This document shows, piece after piece, positions 54,256 through 63,500 of a DNA stretch of 64,000 bases. The DNA is from Iphinoe sp. HA4291-MV1. GTDB taxonomy: Bacteria > Cyanobacteriota > Cyanobacteriia > Cyanobacteriales > Nostocaceae. Made by a program: the position numbers and the translations under genes. The number at the start of each line of letters is the position of its first letter. Position 1 is the first letter of the stretch. Below the pieces are notes generated by a model. It made no database searches and was not told the DNA's origin. It saw only the letters and a list, made by a program, of their open reading frames with translations. The stretch is taken from contig JAHHHH010000016.1 in assembly GCA_019359415.1 (NCBI GenBank), forward strand, positions 1 through 64,000, given 5' to 3'.

Positions 54256-55401
54256 ATGGCAACTAATCAACTATTAGAAATCAAGAAGTACGGTCAAAGC
54301 ATCTGGATGGATAATTTGAGCCGTGATATTATTCAATCTGGCGAGCTAAAAGACCTGGTTGAAAATAAAGGAATCTGTGGCATTACCTCCAATCCAACCA
54401 TCTTTGAAAAAGCGATCGCTGGAAATGCCATTTATGATGCTGACATTGAAGCAGGAATCCGCGAGGGATTATCAACAGACAAGATTTACGAATCGCTAGC
54501 TTTTGCAGATATCCGCAGCGCCTGTGATATTCTACGCCCTGTGTATGATGCAACGGATGGATTGGATGGTTATGTCAGCATCGAAGTTCCACCAACCATT
54601 GCTCATGATACACAAGCAACAATCAAAGAAGCCCGTCGCTATTTTCAAGAAGTTGGTCGGGAAAATGTCATGATTAAAATTCCCGGTACAGACGCGGGTT
54701 TGCCAGCCGTTGAACAGGTGATAGCCGATGGCATCAATGTCAACGTTACTCTACTATTTTCCATTGATAGCTACGTCAAAACAGCTTGGGCTTACATTAG
54801 TGGTTTAGAAAAACGAGCACAAGAAGGTAAAGACATTAGCAAAATTGCCTCTGTCGCCAGCTTCTTCCTCAGCCGAATTGACAGCAATATTGACGGTAAA
54901 ATTGACGCAAAATTGAAAAAAGGCGTCGATGACATTACCGTAGAAGCCAAGCTGAAAGATGTCAAAGGAAAAGTAGCGATCGCCAACGCGAAAATTGCTT
55001 ACCAGGAATACAAGAAGATTATTCAGACAGACAGTTGGAAAGCATTAGCAGCTAAGGGAGCAAAAGTACAGCGCCTGTTGTGGGCAAGCACCAGCACCAA
55101 AGACCCCAACTATAGCGACGTGATGTATGTTGATGAGTTAGTTGGTCCTGACACTGTCAACACCTTACCACCTGCGACAATTGAAGCTTGTGCTGACCAC
55201 TGCGACGTCGCCAGTCGTGTGGAAACAGGTGTAGAAGAAGCTTATCAGCTGATAGAAAACCTCAAAGACCCAGACATCAACATTGATATCAACACAGTAA
55301 TGGATGAACTGCTCGTTGAAGGTATTGACAAATTTGTCAAGCCCTTTGAATCGTTGATGAACTCCCTAGAAAACAAGGTGAAACAGTTGTCTCCTGTATA
55401 G
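54256..55401 (+). CDS. tal: Transaldolase
   Basis: 381-residue enzyme exchanging three-carbon units between sedoheptulose-7-phosphate and glyceraldehyde-3-phosphate. The catalytic Lys is in ENVMIKIPGTDAG; GITSNPTIFEKAI near the start and VASFFLSRIDSNID are also typical. The length fits the bacterial TalB-like long subgroup in pentose phosphate operons. It follows fbp by 150 bases. Confidence 0.95.
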   Translation: MATNQLLEIKKYGQSIWMDNLSRDIIQSGELKDLVENKGICGITSNPTIFEKAIAGNAIYDADIEAGIREGLSTDKIYESLAFADIRSACDILRPVYDATDGLDGYVSIEVPPTIAHDTQATIKEARRYFQEVGRENVMIKIPGTDAGLPAVEQVIADGINVNVTLLFSIDSYVKTAWAYISGLEKRAQEGKDISKIASVASFFLSRIDSNIDGKIDAKLKKGVDDITVEAKLKDVKGKVAIANAKIAYQEYKKIIQTDSWKALAAKGAKVQRLLWASTSTKDPNYSDVMYVDELVGPDTVNTLPPATIEACADHCDVASRVETGVEEAYQLIENLKDPDINIDINTVMDELLVEGIDKFVKPFESLMNSLENKVKQLSPV

Positions 55402-55488
55402 GAATTAGATACTAGCAACTGGGGAATGGGGATAAGGAGGACAGGGGGAGTGAGGGGCAATAATGGGCAATTTCCAATACCCATTATT

Positions 55489-55547
55489 GCCCAATGCCCA
55501 ATGCCCAATGCCCAATGCCCATTGCCCATTGCCCATTGCCCAATCCC
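55489..55547. repeat. Mixed heptanucleotide repeats CCCAATG and CCCATTG
   Basis: Four CCCAATG units run directly into three or four CCCATTG units, about 30 bases before the zwf start. The two repeat families seen separately elsewhere in the window are joined here. Confidence 0.85.
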
Positions 55548-55576
55548 CAATCTCACATCCAAAACCCAAAATTGTT

Positions 55577-57106
55577 ATGGTCAGTCTGCTAGAAAATCCG
55601 CTGCGCGTTGGTCTGCAACAGCAACGGATGCCCGAACCTCAGATTATAGTTATCTTTGGTGCTTCCGGTGACCTGACTTGGCGCAAACTCGTACCAGCAC
55701 TGTACAAACTGCGACAAGAACGGCGCATTCCACCAGAAATCACCATTGTTGGCGTAGCACGCCGGGACTGGAGCCACGAATACTTCCGCGAACAGATGCG
55801 CAAAGGCATGGAAGAAGCTCATGGCGGTGTCGGTCCGGAGGAACTCTGGCAAGACTTCTCCCAAGGTCTATTCTATTGCTCTGGTGATATCGATAAGCCC
55901 GAAAGTTATCAGAAACTGAAGAATTTTTTGAGTGAGTTAGACGACAAAAGAGGAACACGGGGAAACCGGATGTTCTACCTGTCTGTTGCACCGAATTTCT
56001 TTCCAGAAGCAATCAGACAGCTTGGCTCAGGGGGAATGCTGGAAGACCCCTACAAACATCGTCTAGTTATTGAAAAACCCTTTGGTCGGGACTTGGCATC
56101 TGCCCAAAGTCTTAACCGAGTGGTGCAGAAATATTGCAAAGAACAGCAAGTCTATCGGATTGACCACTATCTAGGGAAAGAAACAGTTCAGAATTTACTG
56201 GTGTTTCGCTTTGCCAATGCGATTTTTGAACCCTTATGGAATCGCCAATTTGTTGATCACGTTCAGATTACTGTAGCAGAAACCGTAGGGGTAGAAGACA
56301 GAGCTGGATACTATGAAAGCTCAGGTGCACTGCGGGATATGTTGCAAAACCACCTGATGCAGCTTTTTTGCATGAGTGCGATCGAGCCTCCTAATTCCCT
56401 AGATGCCGACAGCATCCGTACAGAAAAGGTGAAGGTACTCCAGGCGACTCGATTAGCCGATGTCCAGAGTCTGCACCGTTCTGCAGTACGGGGTCAGTAT
56501 AGTGCTGGGTGGATGAAGGGTAAACCCGTACCTGGTTATCATGAAGAACCGGGAGTTAATCCAAACTCCACAACCCCCACCTATGTAGCGGTGAAGTTTC
56601 TGGTTGATAACTGGCGTTGGCAAGGAGTTCCATTTTACTTGCGTACTGGTAAGCGGATGCCAAAAAAAGTCAGTGAGATTTCGATCCACTTCCGCGAAGT
56701 TCCTTCGCGAATGTTTCCATCTGCTGCCCAACAAATGGCTGGTAATATTTTGGCAATGCGGATTCAGCCTAATGAAGGAATTTCTCTACGCTTTGAAGTC
56801 AAGATGCCAGGAGCAGCATTCCGTACTCGCTCCGTTGACATGGACTTTACTTATGGTTCTTTTGGTATCCAAGCAACTTCCGATGCCTACGATCGCCTGT
56901 TTTTAGATTGTATGATGGGCGATCAGACATTATTCACACGGGGAGACGAAGTAGAAGCCGCTTGGCAAGTTGTGACACCAATTCTTTCCGTTTGGGATAT
57001 GCCAAGTGATCCGGCGTCCGTTCCCCAATATGAAGCTGGCACTTGGGAACCAGCCGAAGCGGAGTTGTTAATTAACCAAGATGGTCGCCGTTGGCGCAGA
57101 CTATAG
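55577..57106 (+). CDS. zwf: Glucose-6-phosphate 1-dehydrogenase
   Basis: Start set at ATG 55577 ([19 protein letters not shown]), giving 509 residues; upstream in-frame codons are repeat sequence. NADP-binding [15 protein letters not shown] and the substrate-site [15 protein letters not shown] are clear. The enzyme oxidises glucose-6-phosphate and yields NADPH, the entry to the oxidative pentose phosphate pathway. OpcA, encoded next, activates it. In these bacteria it is redox regulated. Confidence 0.96.
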   Translation: MVSLLENPLRVGLQQQRMPEPQIIVIFGASGDLTWRKLVPALYKLRQERRIPPEITIVGVARRDWSHEYFREQMRKGMEEAHGGVGPEELWQDFSQGLFYCSGDIDKPESYQKLKNFLSELDDKRGTRGNRMFYLSVAPNFFPEAIRQLGSGGMLEDPYKHRLVIEKPFGRDLASAQSLNRVVQKYCKEQQVYRIDHYLGKETVQNLLVFRFANAIFEPLWNRQFVDHVQITVAETVGVEDRAGYYESSGALRDMLQNHLMQLFCMSAIEPPNSLDADSIRTEKVKVLQATRLADVQSLHRSAVRGQYSAGWMKGKPVPGYHEEPGVNPNSTTPTYVAVKFLVDNWRWQGVPFYLRTGKRMPKKVSEISIHFREVPSRMFPSAAQQMAGNILAMRIQPNEGISLRFEVKMPGAAFRTRSVDMDFTYGSFGIQATSDAYDRLFLDCMMGDQTLFTRGDEVEAAWQVVTPILSVWDMPSDPASVPQYEAGTWEPAEAELLINQDGRRWRRL

Positions 57107-57204
57107 AAGAATGAAGGGTAAAGGATAAAAACAGAATTTTTTTCAGTTCCTTTACCCTTCTGCAACTCATACTTCATAACTTAATACTTCATACTTCAAT
57201 TGTT

Positions 57205-58584
57205 ATGACTTCCCACGCTCCTACGATTTTTTCACTTCAGGCTCCCAAGGATGTTTCGCTAACAGAAATTGAAGCGGAACTGAGTCGCATTTGGCAAAGT
57301 TACGGCATTGCTGGTGAAGACGGTGCGCTTCCTGCAGCCACTCGCGCCACAACATTTACTTTGGTAGTTTACGAACCCGAGGAAACCCAGTATCTATTGG
57401 CTGCTTTGGGACTTTACAAAGGTCCGATTGATGGCATTCTCGGTCCGCAGACACAAACCGCACTACGAGAAGTACAAAAAACTTATGGTTTGACAGAGAC
57501 AGGAACAGCAACAGAGGAAACCCTTGCCAAATTGCGGGAAGAACTCGCCAAACGTCATGGTAATGGAGCAACGGCGGACAACGGTTCTGGTAGTGCGTCT
57601 TATGTTCCAGATGCCAGTAGCCCCCGAATTGCTGATGAAATTGCCATCCGCAACCCCTGTCGCATTATTGCCCTGTCTCCAATAGCTGGCGAAGATGTAG
57701 GGGTGAAAGCTCAAGTCTCTGCCTATTGCCCAATCCAAAAGCAGTCCGCAAGTACACTCGTCTGCTGCGAATACATTACTTTCACAGGAACGGCTGCTGC
57801 TTTAGAACGGGTTGGTGGGATGCTTCACGCATTGTTAATTGGTGGCTTGCCCAAGTTTCTCTGGTGGAAAGCAACCCCAGATTTAAGCAATCCCTTGTTC
57901 AAGCGACTATCGGCAGTTTGCAACAATGTGATTGTAGACTCCTGCAACTTTAATAAGGCAGAAACTGATTTGCTTAACTTGCAAGAGTTGGTAGAATCTG
58001 ATGTACCACTCGCTGACCTGAACTGGCGTCGTCTTTCAGGATGGCAGGAGTTAACAGCTGAAGCCTACGATCCACCTCAACGTCGTGCTGCTCTAACAGA
58101 AATAGACAGAGTTAACATCGACTACGAAAAAGGCAACTCCGTACAAGCGCTGATGTTTTTGGGTTGGCTGGCAAGTCGCTTACAATGGCATCCGGTTTCT
58201 TATCAAAAAGAAACCGGAGATTACGACATCACACGAATTCACTTCGTTGCACAAAACCAACGGCAAATAGAAGCAGAGTTAGCAGGAGTCCCAGTTGCTG
58301 ATGCGGGTGACGTTCCTGGTGATTTAATTGCCTTACGCCTAAGTTCCACAAATCCGCAGGCAAACTGCGGGACTCTTATCTGTTCGGAAACTGGTGGTTG
58401 TATGCGGATGGAAACACAAGGTGGTGCTCAGTCTGCTGGTGTGTTTCAACAGGTGACTTCACTTTCCGAGCAAAAAGCAGAAGCTTTACTCAGCCAGCAA
58501 GTGCAACGCTGGGGTCATGAGGCACTTTTTGAAGAAAGTCTCGCGCTCACAGCTCAAATACTCAAGTTGGGAGCAAAACAGTGA
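57205..58584 (+). CDS. opcA: Glucose-6-phosphate dehydrogenase assembly protein OpcA
   Basis: 459 residues. OpcA aids assembly and activation of G6PDH in cyanobacteria. After a short N-terminus (LQAPKDVSLTEIEAELSRIW) there is a segment at about 63-113 that looks like a peptidoglycan-binding-type module (LGLYKGPIDGILGPQTQTAL). The OpcA domain proper follows from NPCRIIALSP to the end (WWKATPDLSNPLFKRL). It follows zwf by 98 bases and closes the operon. The module is unexpected in a cytoplasmic factor and may act in protein binding. Confidence 0.92.
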   Translation: MTSHAPTIFSLQAPKDVSLTEIEAELSRIWQSYGIAGEDGALPAATRATTFTLVVYEPEETQYLLAALGLYKGPIDGILGPQTQTALREVQKTYGLTETGTATEETLAKLREELAKRHGNGATADNGSGSASYVPDASSPRIADEIAIRNPCRIIALSPIAGEDVGVKAQVSAYCPIQKQSASTLVCCEYITFTGTAAALERVGGMLHALLIGGLPKFLWWKATPDLSNPLFKRLSAVCNNVIVDSCNFNKAETDLLNLQELVESDVPLADLNWRRLSGWQELTAEAYDPPQRRAALTEIDRVNIDYEKGNSVQALMFLGWLASRLQWHPVSYQKETGDYDITRIHFVAQNQRQIEAELAGVPVADAGDVPGDLIALRLSSTNPQANCGTLICSETGGCMRMETQGGAQSAGVFQQVTSLSEQKAEALLSQQVQRWGHEALFEESLALTAQILKLGAKQ

Positions 58585-58704
58585 ACAGTTAACAGTATAC
58601 AGTTATCAGATTTTGGTAACTGATAACTGATAACTGAATAACTGGTTAAAAGTTAGGCATTAAGAGTTAAAAGTTAAGAGTTATAACTCTTAATTTTTAA
58701 CTTT

Positions 58705-60225
58705 ATGGCTTTAGTTATTGCAGGAGAACGCAGTGGGGTGGGCAAAACAACTGTCACGCTCACCCTTTTGGCGTCTTTGTGTCAACGTGGTATAAAGGTA
58801 CAATCTTTCAAGGTTGGTCCAGATTACATTGACCCGATGTTTCATCAGCACGTTACAGGTCGCGCTTGTCGCAATTTAGATCCTGTGCTGACATCAGAAT
58901 TTTATGTAAATCAATGTTTTATTCATCACGCTCAACTAAGTGAATATGCTCTAGTTGAAGGAGTCATGGGGCTGTTTGATGGAGTTGGGACAAAGGGCAA
59001 TGGGCAATGGGCAATGGGCAATGGGCAATTCTCCTCCTCTTTTGCTAGTACGGCTCATATAGCCCAGTTACTAGATTTGCCTGTTGTATTGGTGATAGAT
59101 TGCAGTCGGTTGTCTGGTTCTGTAGCTGCGATCGCACACGGATATTGCTCATTCAATCAACAAATCAAAATTGCTGGGGTGGTGTTAAATCGCGTAGGAA
59201 GCGATCGCCATCTATCCTTTCTCAAAGATGCCCTGGAACCTCTCCAATTACCTATTCTTGGAGTACTGCGGCGTGAGGAAAATATTACAATTCCAGATCG
59301 ACACCTGGGTTTAGTACCTACTGCAGAACTTCCCCAATTGAATGCTCTAATTGACCGACTTGCTCATCTGGGTAACACTTGCTTTGACTGGGAACGCCTG
59401 TTACCACTTTTGAGAACAAGAGAAGCACAGGAGCACAAGAGTACAGGAGCACACGAGAAGAATAATTTTTGCCCATTGCCCATTGCCCATTGCCCATTGC
59501 CCATTGCCCACTCCTCATCCCCTTCACTCCCGATAAGAATAGCCGTGGCGCGCGATCGCGCTTTCAATTTCTACTACCAAGACAATCTTGATTTGCTACA
59601 GCAGTTGGGTGCAGAACTGGTTTTCTGGAGTCCTTTAGAAGACGCTGAATTACCGGAAAACGTGCAAGGAATGTATTTTGGCGGTGGTTTTCCAGAAGTC
59701 TTTGCTCAACAACTCGCGGAAAATACCAGCGTTCGCCATGCAGTGAAAACAGCAATTCTCTCTGGAATGCCTACTATTGCTGAATGTGGGGGATTAATGT
59801 ATCTATGCGATCAAATCGTCGATTTTGCGGAGAAATCTTGGTCAATGGTGGGAGTATTGCCCACAACAGTCGTAATGGATGGGCGTCTGACTCTAGGGTA
59901 TCGTCGAGCAGTTGCTCTACAGGATAGTTTGTTAGTACGTGCAGGTGCAACCGTCTACGGGCATGAATTTCATCGCTCCCGCTTAATCCCAACTCCGAAT
60001 CTGCCATTGTTTCAAACTTATCGCTACGACTCCGAAGAATCCACAGGATATGAAGGATGGAATTTACTTCCATCTTTACATGTTTCTTACATTCATCAAC
60101 ACTGGGGAGACAGTCTGGATATTCCAAAGCGATTTTTAGAGCAGTGTTGCTTATTTAATATCAGCTTTCTGAGGGAGGAGCTTCTCCTCAAGAAGACGCT
60201 GCGCAAACGCGTAGCGTCTTCTTGA
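58705..60225 (+). CDS. cobB: Cobyrinate a,c-diamide synthase, with repeat-derived insertions
   Basis: 506-residue ATP- and glutamine-dependent enzyme amidating the a and c side chains of cobyrinate in B12 synthesis (CobB/CbiA). N-terminal P-loop is GERSGVGKTT; then FKVGPDYIDPMFH, EGVMGLFDGVG and DCSRLSGSVAAI. The C-terminal glutaminase domain has YFGGGFPE, the catalytic Cys in AECGGLMYLCDQ, and YGHEFHRS with His. Two heptanucleotide repeats are translated in frame at residues about 97-109 and 256-269, and the last 16 or so residues come from a palindromic repeat. The domains are complete otherwise. Confidence 0.92.
   Translation: MALVIAGERSGVGKTTVTLTLLASLCQRGIKVQSFKVGPDYIDPMFHQHVTGRACRNLDPVLTSEFYVNQCFIHHAQLSEYALVEGVMGLFDGVGTKGNGQWAMGNGQFSSSFASTAHIAQLLDLPVVLVIDCSRLSGSVAAIAHGYCSFNQQIKIAGVVLNRVGSDRHLSFLKDALEPLQLPILGVLRREENITIPDRHLGLVPTAELPQLNALIDRLAHLGNTCFDWERLLPLLRTREAQEHKSTGAHEKNNFCPLPIAHCPLPIAHSSSPSLPIRIAVARDRAFNFYYQDNLDLLQQLGAELVFWSPLEDAELPENVQGMYFGGGFPEVFAQQLAENTSVRHAVKTAILSGMPTIAECGGLMYLCDQIVDFAEKSWSMVGVLPTTVVMDGRLTLGYRRAVALQDSLLVRAGATVYGHEFHRSRLIPTPNLPLFQTYRYDSEESTGYEGWNLLPSLHVSYIHQHWGDSLDIPKRFLEQCCLFNISFLREELLLKKTLRKRVASS
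58995..59030. repeat. CAATGGG repeat inside cobB (first insertion)
   Basis: About five units, translated as [11 protein letters not shown], lie in a loop just after FDGVG of the N-terminal domain. Confidence 0.9.
59471..59510. repeat. CCCATTG repeat inside cobB (second insertion)
   Basis: The complementary unit is translated as [14 protein letters not shown] in the linker between the ATPase and glutaminase domains. Confidence 0.9.
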
Positions 60226-60240
60226 GGAGATACGCTAACG
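60170..60240. repeat. Palindromic dispersed repeat at the 3' end of cobB
   Basis: CTCCTCAAGAAGACGCT and agcgtcttcttgaggag form a perfect inverted pair of 17 bases around gcgcaaacgcgt. The cobB stop lies within it. Confidence 0.85.
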
Positions 60241-60349
60241 CTACCGTTAAATAATGTTGAACCCACTTTCCGCACTTCATCGTGTAATACGCGTAGATTT
60301 CCAAAATCTGGCTAACAACGGTTAAATAAACAGCACGAATACCAATATT

Positions 60350-60409
60350 TTTCAATATTAATTAATACTTAATAATGCTCAAATTATTAAGTATTAATTA
60401 ATATTGAAA
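60350..60409. repeat. 60-bp AT-rich near-perfect palindrome upstream of the PKS gene
   Basis: TTTCAATATTAATTAATACT pairs with AGTATTAATTAATATTGAAA and the pairing continues inward to AATAAT/ATTATT, leaving a loop of a few bases. It may terminate cobB transcription or be a regulatory site for the PKS gene, which starts about 105 bases further on. A second small inverted repeat, CAATACA/TGTATTG, lies near 60453-60473. Confidence 0.8.
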
Positions 60410-60513
60410 GTCAAGATAATACATTCTGAAGTGCGGGATATGGGTTGAATAACAATACACTCATGATGTATTGTCATTTTTAATGAAAGTAAACCTTCAA
60501 GAAGAAGTCCATC

Positions 60514-63500
60514 ATGACTCAAGATGTGCCAGATCTTAAGCAGCAAACTTCAAAAAAAATCACCAATTTTGAAGGTACGGGCAGTGGAAAAGAAACAGAA
60601 CCGATAGCCATTATCGGCATAGGCTGCCGCTTTCCAGGTAATGCCAACAGCCCAGAAGCCTTCTGGAAATTGCTGCTTTCGAGCGTAGATGCCATTAGCG
60701 AGGTGCCAGAGTCACGTTGGAACGTGAATTATTTCTACGACCCAGATATAGCAAAATCGGGCAAAATACGAACCAGGTGGGGCGGCTTTGTAGATAAAAT
60801 AGACGAATTTGATGCTCAATTTTTCGGAATTTCTCCCCGAGAAGCCTCACGCATGGATCCGCAGCAACGACTAATGCTGGAGGTAGCACAGGAGGCGCTG
60901 GAGGACGCAGGGCAGATGAGCGAACGGCTTGCTGACTCGAAGACAGCGGTGTTTATTGGAATATCAGGTAGCGATTACCAAAACATCCAAGGAAGCGATC
61001 GCGACTCCATGAACGCTTACACAAACTTAGGTGGAGTTAACTGTATCACAGCTAACCGCATTTCCTACGTATTTGACCTCAAAGGTCCAAGCATGACTGT
61101 TGACACAGCCTGCTCTTCATCGCTGGTTGCAGTTCATCTTGCGTGTCAAAGTATCTGGAATGGAGAGTCTGTGCTCTCCATAGCGGGAGGTGTGAATGCG
61201 ATACTCAAACCAGAAGTAACCATAGGATTTTCTCAGGCATCCATGCTCTCTCCTGATGGGCGTTGCTTTACCTTTGATGCGCGAGCTAATGGTTATGTCC
61301 GGGCTGAGGGAGCCGGTATTGTTGTCTTGAAGCCTTTATCTCAAGCGCAAGCAGATAGAGACCCAATTTATGCTGTGATTCTCAGCAGCGCAGTCAACCA
61401 GGATGGTCAAACCAATGGTATTACGGTTCCTAGCGGACAGTCCCAAGAAGCAGCACTCCAGGAAGCCTGCCTGAAAGCAGGGATATCGCCAGAACAGATA
61501 CAGTATATTGAGGCTCACGGTACTGGCACACCAGTAGGCGATCCAATAGAAGCGATCGCTCTGGGAAACGTACTGGGTAAAAATCGCCCTCCGGGAGACT
61601 ACTGCACAGTTGGTTCAGTAAAAACTAACATTGGACATTTGGAAACAGCATCGGGAATTGCAGGACTTATCAAAGTCGCGCTGGCTCTCAAGCACTGCCA
61701 AATTCCGCCAAATCTACATTTTCAGACACCTAATCCCAAAATTCCTTTTGAGGAATTGGGGTTGCGCGTGCCTACTACCCTTGAGCCTTGGCGAAACGAA
61801 AATGGATCGCGCATTGCTGGCGTGAATTCCTTTGGGTTTGGGGGAACGAATGCCCATGTGCTTTTGTCGGGATTAGCAACGGATGCTGTAACGGATATAG
61901 GCGATTCAGAGCACGGTTCTGTTTCAGTGCTATTACCCCTGTCGGCAAAGAGTCCGGAGGCACTTGTCGCTGTTGCGCGAGCAACCCATGAGTTTTTAAC
62001 CGCTCTCGATTTGAGCGCAGGTGTTTCATTGACAGACATCTGCTACACTGCCAGTCTGCGCCGAGATCATCACGACCATCGGTTGGCGCTGGTGGCTGAT
62101 ACCAAAGAAAATTTGGTAGAAAATCTGGAAGCGTTTTTGGCGGGAGAAAACCGTCCAGGTCTGTCTTCTGGTCACCTAGTTCCAGACTTTCAACCCAAGC
62201 TGGCTTTCGTTTTTTCCGGTATGGGACCGCAATGGTGGGCGATGGGACGTCAGTTGTTGGAGTCAGAACCCATATTCCGAGAAGTCATAGAACAGTGCGA
62301 CGAATTGCTGCGGCAATATGCTGATTGGTCATTGTTGTCAGAACTGACAGCATCAGAAGAAACTTCCCGCATTAATTCTACCCAAATCGCTCAGTGTTCC
62401 ATCTTTGCCGTGCAAATCGCTCTAGCCGCCTTGTGGCGTGACTGGGGCATCACACCCCAAGCGATCGTAGGTCACAGTGTTGGCGAAGTTGCAGCCGCCC
62501 ATGTTGCTGGAGTCCTGAGTTTGTCAGATGCTGTGCAGGTCATCTTCCATCGTAGCCGCGTTCAAGCCTCGGCAGCTGGCAAAGGAAAAATGCTGGCTGT
62601 CGAGCTGTCTCAAGAGGAAGCCGAGCGCGTATTAGCAGGATTAGAATACCAGAGTTGCGTTTCTATTGCAGCCGTTAACAGCCCCAGTGCCATCACCCTG
62701 GCTGGAGATAGCGCCGCTTTGTCAGAAATTGCCAAATATTTAGAGCAAAAACAAATTTTCTGCCGCTTCCTGCAAGTTGAGGTGCCTTATCACAGCCCCT
62801 TTATGGAGCCATTAAAGGCAGATTTAGCACAATCATTGCAAGAAATCAAGCCCCAAAAGGCTACAATTCCTCTGTTCTCTACCGTTACTAGCAAGCTCGT
62901 TGAAGGTTCGGAGTTGGATGGCATCTACTGGGGTCTGAACATGAGGGAGCCAGTGCTTTTTGCAGCAGCGATCGCTCAACTGATTCAAGCTCGTTTCAAC
63001 ACCTTTGTGGAAATCAGCGCTCATCCAGTTCTCGCTAATTCAATCTCCGAATGTCTTGCTTTAGCTGAGATTTCTGGAACAGTGCTTCCAACCTTGCGGC
63101 GTAAAGAACCGGAACGGGCTACGATGCTCTCGTCATTTGGCAAGCTCTACACTCTCGGATACCCGGTTGACTGGCATCAGATCTATCCGCAGCAAGGGCG
63201 TTTCGTGCGCCTGCCTTCTTATCCCTGGCAGCGAGAGCGTTGTTGGCACGAGTCTGAAGAATCTATGGGAGTGCGGATTGGAACAATCCCCCAGCGCTCA
63301 ATGTTGGGGCAACAAGTCCACCCCCTTTTAGGAAGCCGTCTCAAATCAAGTCAACCGATTTGGGATGCGTCCATTGACAAGCATCGCCTCAGTTATCTTA
63401 ATGACCATCGCGTCCAAGGGGCTGTGGTTTATCCAGGAGCAGCTTATGTGGAAATGGCTTTGGCTGCTGCTAAAGAAACTTTCAAAGATGGCGCTTATAT

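Noticed and set aside
55463-55576. N-terminal extension of zwf
   Set aside because: It is the translated heptanucleotide repeat array (repeating PNAQCP-like peptide) before the true ATG.
61722-62039. Minus-strand open frame within the PKS gene
   Set aside because: Antisense shadow of the ketosynthase to acyltransferase linker with no family features.
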